64,000 nucleotides of DNA from positions 624 through 64,623 of the forward strand of contig JAIQFS010000020.1 of assembly GCA_020073145.1 (NCBI GenBank), read 5' to 3'. This document shows, piece by piece, positions 1 through 8,983 of this stretch; the stretch's first letter is position 1, and the number at the start of each line of letters is the position of its first letter. The notes below the pieces were generated by a model. It did no database searches, was not told where the DNA came from, and saw only the letters and a list, made by a program, of their open reading frames with translations. The position numbers were made by a program, and so were the translations under genes. Origin of the DNA: Terriglobia bacterium (GTDB lineage Bacteria > Acidobacteriota > Terriglobia > Bryobacterales > Bryobacteraceae).

Positions 1-2
1 AT

Positions 3-56
3 TGGGAAGGCCACCCGCTGCGCAAGGATTATCCGGTCACGGGGACGAGGGTTTAG
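3..56 (+). CDS. nuoC: NADH-quinone oxidoreductase subunit C, C-terminal end (partial)
   Basis: Only the last 17 codons and the TAG stop are inside the window. The residues read WEGHPLRKDYPVTGTRV, the usual C-terminus of the 30 kDa (NuoC) subunit of complex I, which often closes with a DYP-x-TG stretch. It lies 3 bp before the nuoD start, which is where nuoC belongs in a nuo operon. The remainder, and presumably nuoA and nuoB, would lie to the left. NuoC forms part of the hydrophilic connecting module that carries electrons to the quinone site. Confidence 0.85.
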   Translation, partial: WEGHPLRKDYPVTGTRV

Positions 57-59
57 CGT

Positions 60-1292
60 ATGAGCGATTCGAGCGTTCCCGGCAACATTCTGGCCGAGGC
101 CGAAGAGGAGCCGCAGCAGCCGGGCGGCACGCGCCGCATGGTCCTCAACATGGGGCCGCAGCACCCGTCCACCCATGGCGTGCTGCGCCTGCTGATCGAA
201 CTCGACGGCGAGATTGTCGCCAAATGCGAGCCCGATATCGGCTTCCTGCATACCGGCATCGAAAAAGAGTGCGAGGTCAAAACCTACCAGCAGGCGGTGA
301 CCCTCACCGACCGCGTGGACTACCTGGCGCCGCTCTCCAACAACCTGTGCTACTGCCTGGCGGTGGAAAAGCTCCTGCAGCTCGAAATCCCGCCGCAGGC
401 GCAGTGGATGCGGGTCATGCTCACGGAACTGACGCGCCTCAACAGCCACCTCGTGTGGCTGGGCACGCACGCCATCGATATCGGCGCCATGAGCGTGTTC
501 CTCTACTGCTTCCGCGAGCGGGAAGAGATCCTCAAAATCTTCGAGATGTTCAGCGGCCAGCGCATGATGACCAGCTACTTCCGCATCGGCGGGCTGGCGC
601 TGGAACCGCCGCGCGGCTGGCAGAAGCGCGTCACGAGCTTCATCGACATCTTCCCCAGCCGCATCGATGAATACGAAAACCTGCTGACCAACAACCAGAT
701 CTGGATCGGCCGCACCCGGGGCGTCGGCTTCATCCCGCTCGAAGACATGCTGGACCTGGGCGTCACTGGCCCCATGCTGCGCGCCGCCGGACTGGCCATG
801 GACGCGCGCAAGGACGCGCCTTACACGAGTTACGAGAAGTTCGATTTCGAAGTGCCCACCCGCACCGAAAACGACGTGTACGCGCGCTACCAGGTGCGCA
901 TCGAGGAGATGCGGCAGAGCACGCGCATCATCCGCCAGGCGCTCGAAGGCATGCCCGCCGGCCCGTGGAAGGCGGATGCGCCGCACGTGGTGCTGCCCGA
1001 CCGGGAGAAGATGAAGACCCAGATGGAGGCGCTCATCTACCACTTCAAGATCGTCACCGAGGGCTTCCGCGTGCCCGAAGGCGAGGTCTACCAGGTGATC
1101 GAATCGCCGCGCGGCGAACTCGGCTACTACGTGGTAAGCGACGGCACCACGCGGCCCTACCGCGTACACATGCGCACGCCCAGCTTCGGCAACCTCCAGG
1201 CCGTGCCTAAAATGGTGGAAGGCATTTTGATCGCCGATGTCATCGCCTCGATCGGCAGTGTGGATTTCGTTTTGGGCGATTCGGACCGCTAA
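60..1292 (+). CDS. nuoD: NADH-quinone oxidoreductase subunit D
   Basis: This 410-residue protein is the 49 kDa-type complex I subunit that, with NuoB, forms the quinone-reduction site next to cluster N2. The family signature GPQHPSTHG lies at residues 32-40, and the C-terminus ends in the usual FVLGDSDR form. The first 25 residues are an acidic, glutamine-rich extension before the conserved core. The TAA stop overlaps the nuoE ATG by one base (TAATG), so the two are translationally coupled. At the position of human NDUFS2 mature Arg85 (motif LLHRGTEK) this protein has Thr65 (FLHTGIEK), which matters for the MidA gene found near 24 kb. Confidence 0.97.
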   Translation: MSDSSVPGNILAEAEEEPQQPGGTRRMVLNMGPQHPSTHGVLRLLIELDGEIVAKCEPDIGFLHTGIEKECEVKTYQQAVTLTDRVDYLAPLSNNLCYCLAVEKLLQLEIPPQAQWMRVMLTELTRLNSHLVWLGTHAIDIGAMSVFLYCFREREEILKIFEMFSGQRMMTSYFRIGGLALEPPRGWQKRVTSFIDIFPSRIDEYENLLTNNQIWIGRTRGVGFIPLEDMLDLGVTGPMLRAAGLAMDARKDAPYTSYEKFDFEVPTRTENDVYARYQVRIEEMRQSTRIIRQALEGMPAGPWKADAPHVVLPDREKMKTQMEALIYHFKIVTEGFRVPEGEVYQVIESPRGELGYYVVSDGTTRPYRVHMRTPSFGNLQAVPKMVEGILIADVIASIGSVDFVLGDSDR

Positions 1293-1777
1293 TGACTCTC
1301 TCTCCACAGCTCGAAGCCAAGTTCAACAAGCTCCTCGAGAGCTATCCGCCGGGCAGGCAGCGTTCGGCGATGATCCCGATGCTGCTCTACGGGCAGGACG
1401 AGATCGGTTCGGTCACCGATGACCTGATCGAGGAAGTCGCCGGCCGCATCGGCGTCACCGCGCTGCAGGTCAATGAGGTGCTGAGCTATTACTCCATGCT
1501 CCATCGCAAGCCGATGGGCAAGTACCACATCCAGGTCTGCACCAACATCAGTTGCCTGCTGCACGACGGCGACAAGCTCTACGAGCACGCCTGCAAGAAA
1601 CTGGGAATCGGCCACAAGGAAGCCACCGCTGACGGCCAGTTCTCGCTCGAGGAAGTGGAGTGCATGGGCGCCTGCTCCTGGGCGCCGGCGATTCAAGTGA
1701 ACTACGATTTTCATCACTTTGTGACCCCGGAGCAGTTGGACCGGCTCTTGGACGGCTTGAAGAAAAATGCTGTATAA
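1292..1777 (+). CDS. nuoE: NADH-quinone oxidoreductase subunit E (24 kDa, [2Fe-2S])
   Basis: A 161-residue thioredoxin-fold subunit of the NADH dehydrogenase module. Cysteines 83, 88, 124 and 128 form the C-x4-C plus C-x3-C pattern that binds cluster N1a. The length is normal for the family. It starts inside the nuoD stop codon and its 3' end overlaps nuoF by 11 bp. The presence of nuoE, nuoF and nuoG shows that this complex I has its own NADH-oxidising module rather than using ferredoxin or F420H2. Confidence 0.96.
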   Translation: MTLSPQLEAKFNKLLESYPPGRQRSAMIPMLLYGQDEIGSVTDDLIEEVAGRIGVTALQVNEVLSYYSMLHRKPMGKYHIQVCTNISCLLHDGDKLYEHACKKLGIGHKEATADGQFSLEEVECMGACSWAPAIQVNYDFHHFVTPEQLDRLLDGLKKNAV

Positions 1778-3080
1778 CGAACCCAGCCCGCTCGAAACCC
1801 GCGTGCTTTCGCGCCGCTTCGGCAAGCCGAACTCGGCTTCGATCGACACGTACCTGGCCGATGACGGGTACAAGGCCTTTCTGAAGGCCTCGAAGATGAA
1901 GCCGGAGGAGATCATCGAAGAGGTTAAAGCCTCCAACCTCCGCGGGCGCGGCGGCGCCGGATTTCCGACGGGCATGAAGTGGAGCTTCGTCCCGCGCAAT
2001 TCGCCCAAGCCGAAATACATCGTGGTCAACGCGGACGAGAGCGAGCCCGGCACGTGTAAGGACCGGCTCTTGATGGAGTACGATCCGCACCAGCTCATCG
2101 AAGGCATCCTGATTGCGGGGCTCTCGGTGGACGCACATGCCGGCTATATTTATGTGCGGGGCGAGTACCGCTACCTGATCGAGATTCTGGATAAAGCACT
2201 GGCGGAAGCCTATCAGAAGGGCTGGTTGGGCAAAAATATTCAAGGAACGGGCTTCGATTTCGAGCTATATACGCACACCGGCGCGGGCGCCTATGAGTGC
2301 GGCGAAGAATCGGCGCTGCTGGAATCACTCGAAGGCAAGCGCGGGGTGCCGCGCATCCGGCCGCCATTTCCGGCGGTGGTGGGCGCCTTTCAATGCCCCA
2401 CAATTCTGAATAACGTGGAGACGTATTGCGCCGTGCCGGCCATCATTCGCGACGGCGGCAAGGCGTTCGCCGACCTGGGAGTACCCAAGGCCGGCGGCAC
2501 CAAGCTCACCTGTCTGACCGGGCACATCAACAAACCGGGCGTCTACGAGCTGCCGCTGGGGTTCCCAGTCCTGAAACTGATCGAAGAGGTCGGCGGCGGC
2601 ATCCGCAATGGGAAGAAGCTGAAGGCCTTCATTCCGGGCGGATCGTCCTGCCCGATTCTCACGGCGGCCGAGTGCGAAGGCGCCACCATGGATTACGATT
2701 CGATGGCTTCCCGCAAATCGATGCTCGGCTCGGGCGGCGTCGTGGTCATGGACGAAGACACCTGCATGGTGAAAGCGGCGTTGCGCATCATGCGGTTCTA
2801 CGCCCACGAAAGCTGCGGCTGGTGCATTCCCTGCCGCGAAGGCACGGCCTGGCTGCGCAAGCTGCTGACGCGCTTCCACCAAGGCATGGGAACGCGCACC
2901 GATATCGACCTGATCGGCGACGTTTCGAGGAATATGCTGGGACGGACCTTCTGCCCGCTGGGCGATGCGGCGGCGCTGCCGACCATTTCGATTGTCGAGA
3001 AATTCCGGCAGGAATTCGAAGATCATCTGGACGGCAAGCCGTGTCCGTTCGAGCACGCGCGCCACATGGTGACGGTATAA
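1767..3080 (+). CDS. nuoF: NADH-quinone oxidoreductase subunit F (NADH- and FMN-binding)
   Basis: A 437-residue subunit that oxidises NADH. The glycine-rich FMN/NADH loop GRGGAGFPTG lies at about residues 60-69, and an SCGWCIPCR motif near residues 350-358 together with a later TFCPLGD cysteine binds the [4Fe-4S] cluster N3. The ATG is inside the end of nuoE, with a purine-rich GAAGAAAA stretch just before it. The next gene, nuoG, begins on the base after the stop. Length and order match standard nuo operons. Confidence 0.97.
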   Translation: MLYNEPSPLETRVLSRRFGKPNSASIDTYLADDGYKAFLKASKMKPEEIIEEVKASNLRGRGGAGFPTGMKWSFVPRNSPKPKYIVVNADESEPGTCKDRLLMEYDPHQLIEGILIAGLSVDAHAGYIYVRGEYRYLIEILDKALAEAYQKGWLGKNIQGTGFDFELYTHTGAGAYECGEESALLESLEGKRGVPRIRPPFPAVVGAFQCPTILNNVETYCAVPAIIRDGGKAFADLGVPKAGGTKLTCLTGHINKPGVYELPLGFPVLKLIEEVGGGIRNGKKLKAFIPGGSSCPILTAAECEGATMDYDSMASRKSMLGSGGVVVMDEDTCMVKAALRIMRFYAHESCGWCIPCREGTAWLRKLLTRFHQGMGTRTDIDLIGDVSRNMLGRTFCPLGDAAALPTISIVEKFRQEFEDHLDGKPCPFEHARHMVTV

Positions 3081-5135
3081 ATGGCAGATCCGGTAAAGCT
3101 GACAATTGACGGCCGGGAGATTCACGCGGCGCCCGGCACGCTGGTGATCGACGCCGCCAAACAAAACGGCATCGAAGTCCCGGCGTTTTGTTATTACGAA
3201 GGGCTTACCCTGCAGGCCGCCTGCCGCATGTGCCTGGTGGAAATTGAGAAGACGCCGAAGCTTCAGACCGCGTGCACGGTGCCGGTAGCCGAAGGCATGG
3301 TGGTGAGGACAGAGACGCCGCAGGTGGCGACCGCGCGCAAGTACATGCTCGAGTTCCTGCTCACGAACCATCCGCTCGATTGCCCGGTCTGCGACAAGGG
3401 CGGCGAGTGCGAGCTGCAGGACATGACCTTCCGGTATGGGGTGGGCGAAAGCCGCTTCACCGAAGAGAAGGTCCACACGCCGGAAAAGCAGTTCTCCCCT
3501 GTGGTGTTCTTCGATGCGCCGCGCTGCATCCTGTGCTATCGCTGCGTGCGCGTCTGCGACGAAGGCCTGGGCGTGAAGGCGCTGGGTGTGATCAACCGCG
3601 GAGTGGTTTCGGAAATCGCCCCCAACCATGGCGACCACCTGGAATGCGACGAGTGCGGCGCCTGCATCGACATCTGCCCGGTAGGCGCGCTCACGAGCGG
3701 CGCGTACCGCTACCAGACGCGCCCCTGGGAAATGACGCACGTGGGCACCATTTGTACGCACTGCGCCGATGGCTGCAAGACCACGCTGGGCACGCGCAAC
3801 GACCGGATCCTCCGCGGCAACAATCGCGATCGCTCGGGGGTCAACGGCGAATTTCTGTGCATCAAGGGCCGTTACGGGTTCGATTTCTACGATCACCCCG
3901 AGCGCCTGCAAGCCCCGCTGCTGCGCGTGAACGGAAAGCTGGAGGAGGTCTCCTGGGCCCAGGCGCTGAACGCCGTCGCCCAGAAGTTCAACCAGACCCT
4001 GGCCGATGGCGGCACGTTCGGTGTGATCGGCTCCAACCACACCAGCAACGAAGAGAACTTCTACTTGCAGAAATTCGCACGCGAAGTGCTGCGCACCAAC
4101 CACATCGATCATCACCGCACGGGGGACGTGGTCACGCTGCTCGACGCGCTGAGCGGCAAAGAAGGCAAGCTCGCCACCGTGGCTGACCTATACGAGCGCA
4201 AGGCCTTTCTGGTATTGGGCGCCGACCTCGCGCTCGAGCATCCGCTGCTCTCCTACCAGATCCGCGCCAACTACCGGCACCACCAGGCGCACATCTATGT
4301 GGTGACGCCGGGCGCGGTTCGCGAAGACCATTACTCGACTGTGAGCCTGCGCGGGCGCGACTACGCGTCGTTGCGCGACAAGCTGAAGGCCGAGTCCGAA
4401 CTGGTCGTTCTCTTCGACGATTCATACAAGGGCGATGATGTGCGCAAGCTGGTGGAGTTCGGCGAGTCGCTGGGCATTCCGGTCAAGTACATCGCACTGG
4501 TCGACTACTCCAACTCGCGCGGCGCGGTGGACATGGGAGTCGCTCCGGAGCTGCTGCCGGGCTACAAGCCCTCGGGGCAGCCGGGCATGCACTACGGCGA
4601 GATGCGCGATGCGAATTTGGGCGCGCTGTGGGTGGTGGGGGCCAACCCGCTCAAGAACGGCGCGCAGCGCAAGGCGGGCTTTCTGGTGGTCCAGGACATG
4701 TTCCTCACCGAGACCGCGCAGCAGGCCGACGTGGTTTTGCCGGCGGCCAGCGCGTATGAGAAGAACGGCACCGTCACCAATGCCACCGGGGAAGTACAGC
4801 GGCTCAAGCGCGGCATCAACACCATGGGCGCCAAGCCCGATCTCGAAATCATGGGATTCATCGCGCGGGAGATGGGCGCGGCGGCCGCCCTTGGTCCCTG
4901 GACGCCGGACGCGGTTTTCGAGCAGATCCGCAAGAACGTCCGCGGCTACCAGGTGCCCTTGCCCGTGCTGATGACTGGCGGCGCGGCGCAGACCATGCCC
5001 GTCAACGGGCGCATCCCGGTGGAGAGCCGGCCCGATCTGGTGCATTCCGACCACAATGGCCTGTTCGCGTCGGGGACTCTGGGGCGCTATTCCAAAGTGC
5101 TGAACTCCGTTATGGAAAGCCGGTTGAGACGCTAA
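3081..5135 (+). CDS. nuoG: NADH-quinone oxidoreductase subunit G
   Basis: This 684-residue Fe-S subunit of the complex I peripheral arm is shorter than the roughly 900-residue E. coli protein. An N-terminal plant-type ferredoxin domain has Cys37, Cys48, Cys51 and Cys65. The His-ligated cluster motif is His97, Cys101, Cys104 and Cys110, and two further [4Fe-4S] sites use cysteines between 149 and 199. The molybdopterin-oxidoreductase-like part starts with Cys225, Cys228, Cys232 and Cys260, so the extra cluster N7, lost in mitochondria, is kept. The stop overlaps the nuoH start by one base. Confidence 0.95.
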   Translation: MADPVKLTIDGREIHAAPGTLVIDAAKQNGIEVPAFCYYEGLTLQAACRMCLVEIEKTPKLQTACTVPVAEGMVVRTETPQVATARKYMLEFLLTNHPLDCPVCDKGGECELQDMTFRYGVGESRFTEEKVHTPEKQFSPVVFFDAPRCILCYRCVRVCDEGLGVKALGVINRGVVSEIAPNHGDHLECDECGACIDICPVGALTSGAYRYQTRPWEMTHVGTICTHCADGCKTTLGTRNDRILRGNNRDRSGVNGEFLCIKGRYGFDFYDHPERLQAPLLRVNGKLEEVSWAQALNAVAQKFNQTLADGGTFGVIGSNHTSNEENFYLQKFAREVLRTNHIDHHRTGDVVTLLDALSGKEGKLATVADLYERKAFLVLGADLALEHPLLSYQIRANYRHHQAHIYVVTPGAVREDHYSTVSLRGRDYASLRDKLKAESELVVLFDDSYKGDDVRKLVEFGESLGIPVKYIALVDYSNSRGAVDMGVAPELLPGYKPSGQPGMHYGEMRDANLGALWVVGANPLKNGAQRKAGFLVVQDMFLTETAQQADVVLPAASAYEKNGTVTNATGEVQRLKRGINTMGAKPDLEIMGFIAREMGAAAALGPWTPDAVFEQIRKNVRGYQVPLPVLMTGGAAQTMPVNGRIPVESRPDLVHSDHNGLFASGTLGRYSKVLNSVMESRLRR

Positions 5136-6316
5136 TGGACGCGTTCATTGTCATCAGCCTCATCAAAATAGCGGTTGTCGCTTTCGTGCTTTTGACCGCC
5201 GTTGCCTACCTGCAGTGGGTGGAGCGGAAGGTGATCGCGCACATCCAGCTGCGCATGGGGCCCTACCGGGTAGGCCCGCACGGCCTGCTGCAGCCGCTCG
5301 CCGACGTCATCAAGCTGATCACCAAAGAAGACATGATGCCGTCGTATGTGAACAAGCCGCTCTACCTGTTCGCGCCGTTCATCGCGGTGTGTATGGCGCT
5401 GCTTTCGATCGCGGTGATTCCCTTCGGGCCGACCATCACCGTATTCGGCTACCAGACGAATATGCAGCTCACCGATTTGAACATCGGGGTGCTGTACATT
5501 CTGGCCGCTTCGTCGATGGGAGTGTACGGGATTGCGCTGGCGGGGTGGGCCTCGAACAACAAGTACGCCCTGCTGGGCGGTCTGCGCAGCTCGGCGCAGA
5601 TGATCAGCTATGAGCTGCCCATGGCGCTGGCCATCGCCTCGCCGCTGCTGGTTTCGAATACGCTCAGCCTGAAGGAACTGGTGGGCACGCAGTCCGGCAA
5701 CATTCTGCATTGGAACATCCTGCACGGCCCGTTCCCGCAAATCATCGCTTTCCTCATTTTCCTGATCGCCGGATTCGCCGAGACCAACCGCGTGCCGTTC
5801 GACCTTCCGGAGGCCGAAAACGAGCTGGTGGCCGGCTTCCACACCGAATACAGCAGCATGAAATTCGCCTCGTTCTTCATGGCCGAATACTTGAACATGG
5901 TCACGGTGAGCTCGATGGCGACTCTGCTGTTCCTGGGAGGCTGGGAAGCGCCGTGGCCGGCCGCGTACGGCTCGAATCTGATTCCCAGCGCGATCTTCCT
6001 GGTGGCCGGCCTGACGGCGTTGTATCACGCCGCGAATCCCGCCCGGAAAATGGACAAGTACACGCTGCCCGTGTTCGGGATTGTCTTCCTGGGCATCGCC
6101 GGACTCTTTCTGCTGCCCCTGGTGCAAAGCTGGCTGCTGCCTCTGTTCTGGTTCTGCGCCAAGACGGGCGTGATCCTGTTCTTCTTCATGTGGGTTCGCG
6201 CCACGCTGCCGCGCTTCCGGTACGACCAGCTGATGGGCTTCGCCTGGAAGTTCCTGTTCCCGGTGGCCATGTTGAATTTGCTTGTGACCAGCTTCCTGGT
6301 CGCCTGGTTCTCGTGA
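5135..6316 (+). CDS. nuoH: NADH-quinone oxidoreductase subunit H
   Basis: This membrane subunit (ND1 type) lies at the joint between the peripheral and membrane arms and helps form the quinone channel. The 393-residue sequence is hydrophobic throughout and has the ND1-family stretches VERKVIAHIQLRMGP near residues 29-43 and AGFAETNRVPFDLPEAE near residue 215. It is longer than the roughly 325-residue E. coli protein, chiefly in the C-terminal third. It is followed after one base by nuoJ; the nuoI gene that normally lies here is absent. Confidence 0.96.
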   Translation: MDAFIVISLIKIAVVAFVLLTAVAYLQWVERKVIAHIQLRMGPYRVGPHGLLQPLADVIKLITKEDMMPSYVNKPLYLFAPFIAVCMALLSIAVIPFGPTITVFGYQTNMQLTDLNIGVLYILAASSMGVYGIALAGWASNNKYALLGGLRSSAQMISYELPMALAIASPLLVSNTLSLKELVGTQSGNILHWNILHGPFPQIIAFLIFLIAGFAETNRVPFDLPEAENELVAGFHTEYSSMKFASFFMAEYLNMVTVSSMATLLFLGGWEAPWPAAYGSNLIPSAIFLVAGLTALYHAANPARKMDKYTLPVFGIVFLGIAGLFLLPLVQSWLLPLFWFCAKTGVILFFFMWVRATLPRFRYDQLMGFAWKFLFPVAMLNLLVTSFLVAWFS

Positions 6317-6317
6317 A

Positions 6318-6818
6318 ATGGACGTCATTCTCTTTCTGATTTTCGCCATCATCGCCGTCGTCAGCGCCATCAACGTGGTGGTGCAGACGCATCCCATCTC
6401 GAGCGCGGTGTCGCTGATCGGCGTAATGGGATCGCTGGCGGTGCTCTACCTGCTGCTCGGCGCGGAATTCATCGCGGCCGCCCAGGTGATTGTTTATGCC
6501 GGGGCGGTCATGGTGCTGTTCATCTTCGTGATTCTGCTTCTGAACGCGGGCGCGGAGACCAAGCGCGGCCGCTCGTTCATGGTGCAATTGCTGGGAGTGC
6601 CGCTGCTGATCGCTCTGCTGGGTTTGCTGGTGTTCTTCGTCGACCGGCTATTCCCGCGGTCGGTTACAGTTCACTTCGGCGGCTTTAGCGGCGGCAGCGC
6701 GCAGGCGGTCGGCCGCGCGCTCTTCACCACGTACCTGCTGCCGTTCGAAGTGACCTCGATTTTGATTCTGATCGCCATCCTCGGCGCCATCGTTCTGGCG
6801 CGAAAGGAACTTGACTAA
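6318..6818 (+). CDS. nuoJ: NADH-quinone oxidoreductase subunit J
   Basis: A 166-residue ND6-type membrane subunit with five predicted hydrophobic segments. The conserved core LGAEFIAAAQVIVYAGAVMV (about residues 48-67) is the pi-bulge helix typical of NuoJ. The ATG follows the nuoH TGA after one base, and the TAA overlaps the nuoK ATG by one base, so it is part of the same transcript. Confidence 0.95.
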   Translation: MDVILFLIFAIIAVVSAINVVVQTHPISSAVSLIGVMGSLAVLYLLLGAEFIAAAQVIVYAGAVMVLFIFVILLLNAGAETKRGRSFMVQLLGVPLLIALLGLLVFFVDRLFPRSVTVHFGGFSGGSAQAVGRALFTTYLLPFEVTSILILIAILGAIVLARKELD

Positions 6819-7126
6819 TGTCGGCCGTGCCCATTTCCTGGTATCTCACCCTGAGCGCCGTCATCTTCGCGCTGGGCGTGGCCGGCTTCCTGTTCCGGCA
6901 CAACATCATCACCGTGTTCATGTCGATCGAGCTGATGCTCAACGCCGTGAACCTGAGCTTTGTGACGTTTTCCTATCAGCTCAAGCAGGTCAACGGCCAC
7001 CTGTTCACGTTCTTCGTGATGGTGGTAGCGGCCGCGGAAGCGGCGGTGGGCCTGGCCATCATCCTGACGGTCTTCAAGAACCGCTCGACGCTGAATATCG
7101 ATGACATCGATTCGATGAAGAACTAG
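6818..7126 (+). CDS. nuoK: NADH-quinone oxidoreductase subunit K
   Basis: A 102-residue ND4L-type subunit with three transmembrane helices and the usual family length. The conserved segment IELMLNAVNLSFVTF (about residues 35-49) contains the membrane glutamate that takes part in proton transfer, and a second acidic residue lies in AAAEAAVGLAI of helix 3. It is translationally coupled to nuoJ, and nuoL starts on the next base after its TAG. Confidence 0.96.
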   Translation: MSAVPISWYLTLSAVIFALGVAGFLFRHNIITVFMSIELMLNAVNLSFVTFSYQLKQVNGHLFTFFVMVVAAAEAAVGLAIILTVFKNRSTLNIDDIDSMKN

Positions 7127-8983
7127 ATGCAACTCTGGCTCATACCACTTCTTCCCTTCGCGGGCTTCCTGATCAACGGCCTGTTCGGCCGGCGGTTCTC
7201 CAAAGGCGTGGTGAACGTCTTCGCCATTGGCAGCGTGGTGCTTTCGTTTGCCTGGGTGCTGAAGACCATCCTGGGCCTGGGCGACCTGACCAGCGCACAC
7301 GTCGAGCATTATTTCACCTGGATCCAGAGCGGCACGTTCAACATCGGCTGTGATTTCGCCGTCGACCGCCTCACCGCCGTGATGCTGCTGGTGGTGACCG
7401 GGGTCGGCTCGCTGATTCACATCTACGCCATCGGTTACATGGCGCATGAGCACGGCCCTCATCACGGCGGCTACTACCGGTTCTTCGCGTACCTGAACCT
7501 GTTCATGTTTTTCATGCTGGTGCTGGTGCTGGGCGCCAACTTCCTGGTGTTGTTCGTCGGATGGGAAGGGGTGGGCCTCTGCAGCTACCTGCTGATTGGA
7601 TTCTACTTCGACAAGAAATTCGCGACCGACGCCGGCAACAAGGCCTTCATCGTGAACCGGATCGGCGACTTCGGCTTCGCCCTGGCGATGTTTTACATCG
7701 TGAAGACGTTCGGGTCGCTCGATTTCGCCACCGTCTTCCAGAAGGCTCCGACGGCGCCGGAATCGGCCCTTACTCTGATCGGTCTTTTGCTGATGGTGGG
7801 CGCGGCCGGCAAGTCGGCCCAGATTCCTTTGTATGTGTGGCTGCCGGACGCCATGGCGGGCCCCACCCCGGTCTCGGCTCTCATCCACGCGGCCACCATG
7901 GTGACGGCGGGCGTCTATATGACGGCGAGGTCCTTCGCCATTTACTCGCACGCGCCGGCGGCCCTGGACGTCATCGCCATCATTGGAGTCGCCACCGCGT
8001 TCTTTGCGGCCACCATCGGCATCGCGCAGAACGATATCAAGAAGGTCTTCGCGTATTCCACAGTTTCGCAACTTGGCTACATGTTTCTCGGCGTCGGCAG
8101 CCACGCGGTTTCGGCCGGCATCTATCACCTGGTGACCCACGCGTTTTTCAAGGCGCTGCTCTTCCTCGGTTCGGGCAGCGTCATTCACGCTCTTTCGGGC
8201 GAGCAGGATCTCCGCCAGATGGGCGGCCTGCGCTCCAAGATTCCGTGGACGTTCTGGACCATGATGTGCGCGGCCGTGGCTATCTCGGGCATCCCGCCCT
8301 TCGCCGGCTTCTTCAGCAAGGACGCGATTCTGGTGGCGGCCTATGCGCATGCGCCCTGGATGTACTGGCTGGGCACCCTGACGGCGGGGATCACGGCGTT
8401 CTACGTGTTTCGCGCGATGTTCATGGCCTTCTTTGGCGACTATCGAGGGCACGAGCACCATCCGCACGAATCGCCGCCGGTGATGATGATTCCGCTGGTG
8501 ATCCTGGCGGCGCTCTCGCTCGCCGGCGGCTACCTGTTCAAGGTTCCGCAGTTCCTGGCTCCGATGTTTCCGCTGGCGGAAGCGCCCGAGAACTTCACGC
8601 TGGTGGCGGTGTCGGTCGGCGCGGGGGTGGCGGGCATCCTGCTGGCGTACGTGATGTATGTGGCGCAGCCGGGGATGGCCGATTCGCTGGCTTCCGGCAT
8701 GAAGGGGCTCTACACGCTGGTCTACAACAAGTATTTCGTGGATGAGATTTATGATGCGACGGTGGTCAATCCCCTGGTCGGCGGCTCGCGAATCCTGCTC
8801 TGGCGCTTCGCGGACGTGGGCATCATTGACGGCATCGCCAACGGGATCGGTTCGCGCGCCCGCGACATCGGCGGCATTCTGCGGCGACTGCAATCCGGCA
8901 ATATCCGCAGTTACGCGGCCTGGGTGCTGTTCGGCGGCGTGCTGGTGATCGTGGCCATGGGAATGGCGGGAGGCGTTCGATGA
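7127..8983 (+). CDS. nuoL: NADH-quinone oxidoreductase subunit L
   Basis: This 618-residue ND5-type antiporter-like subunit sits at the far end of the membrane arm and carries one proton channel plus the long lateral helix. Visible signatures include FVGWEGVGLCSYLLIGFYF near residues 144-162 and the segment PLYVWLPDAMAGPTPVSALIHAATMVTAG near residue 235, where the channel lysine and histidines cluster. The final 100 residues hold the lateral-helix region and a last transmembrane segment. The stop overlaps the nuoM start by 4 bp (ATGA). Confidence 0.96.
   Translation: MQLWLIPLLPFAGFLINGLFGRRFSKGVVNVFAIGSVVLSFAWVLKTILGLGDLTSAHVEHYFTWIQSGTFNIGCDFAVDRLTAVMLLVVTGVGSLIHIYAIGYMAHEHGPHHGGYYRFFAYLNLFMFFMLVLVLGANFLVLFVGWEGVGLCSYLLIGFYFDKKFATDAGNKAFIVNRIGDFGFALAMFYIVKTFGSLDFATVFQKAPTAPESALTLIGLLLMVGAAGKSAQIPLYVWLPDAMAGPTPVSALIHAATMVTAGVYMTARSFAIYSHAPAALDVIAIIGVATAFFAATIGIAQNDIKKVFAYSTVSQLGYMFLGVGSHAVSAGIYHLVTHAFFKALLFLGSGSVIHALSGEQDLRQMGGLRSKIPWTFWTMMCAAVAISGIPPFAGFFSKDAILVAAYAHAPWMYWLGTLTAGITAFYVFRAMFMAFFGDYRGHEHHPHESPPVMMIPLVILAALSLAGGYLFKVPQFLAPMFPLAEAPENFTLVAVSVGAGVAGILLAYVMYVAQPGMADSLASGMKGLYTLVYNKYFVDEIYDATVVNPLVGGSRILLWRFADVGIIDGIANGIGSRARDIGGILRRLQSGNIRSYAAWVLFGGVLVIVAMGMAGGVR

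Noticed and set aside
2325-4115. Open minus-strand frame of 596 codons over nuoF and nuoG
   Set aside because: Spans two certain genes antisense, with no recognisable domain; a composition artefact.
6815-8893. Open minus-strand frame of 692 codons covering nuoL
   Set aside because: Antisense to a certain gene; Arg/His/Gln-rich composition typical of the shadow of a GC-rich membrane-protein gene; no domain or ribosome site.
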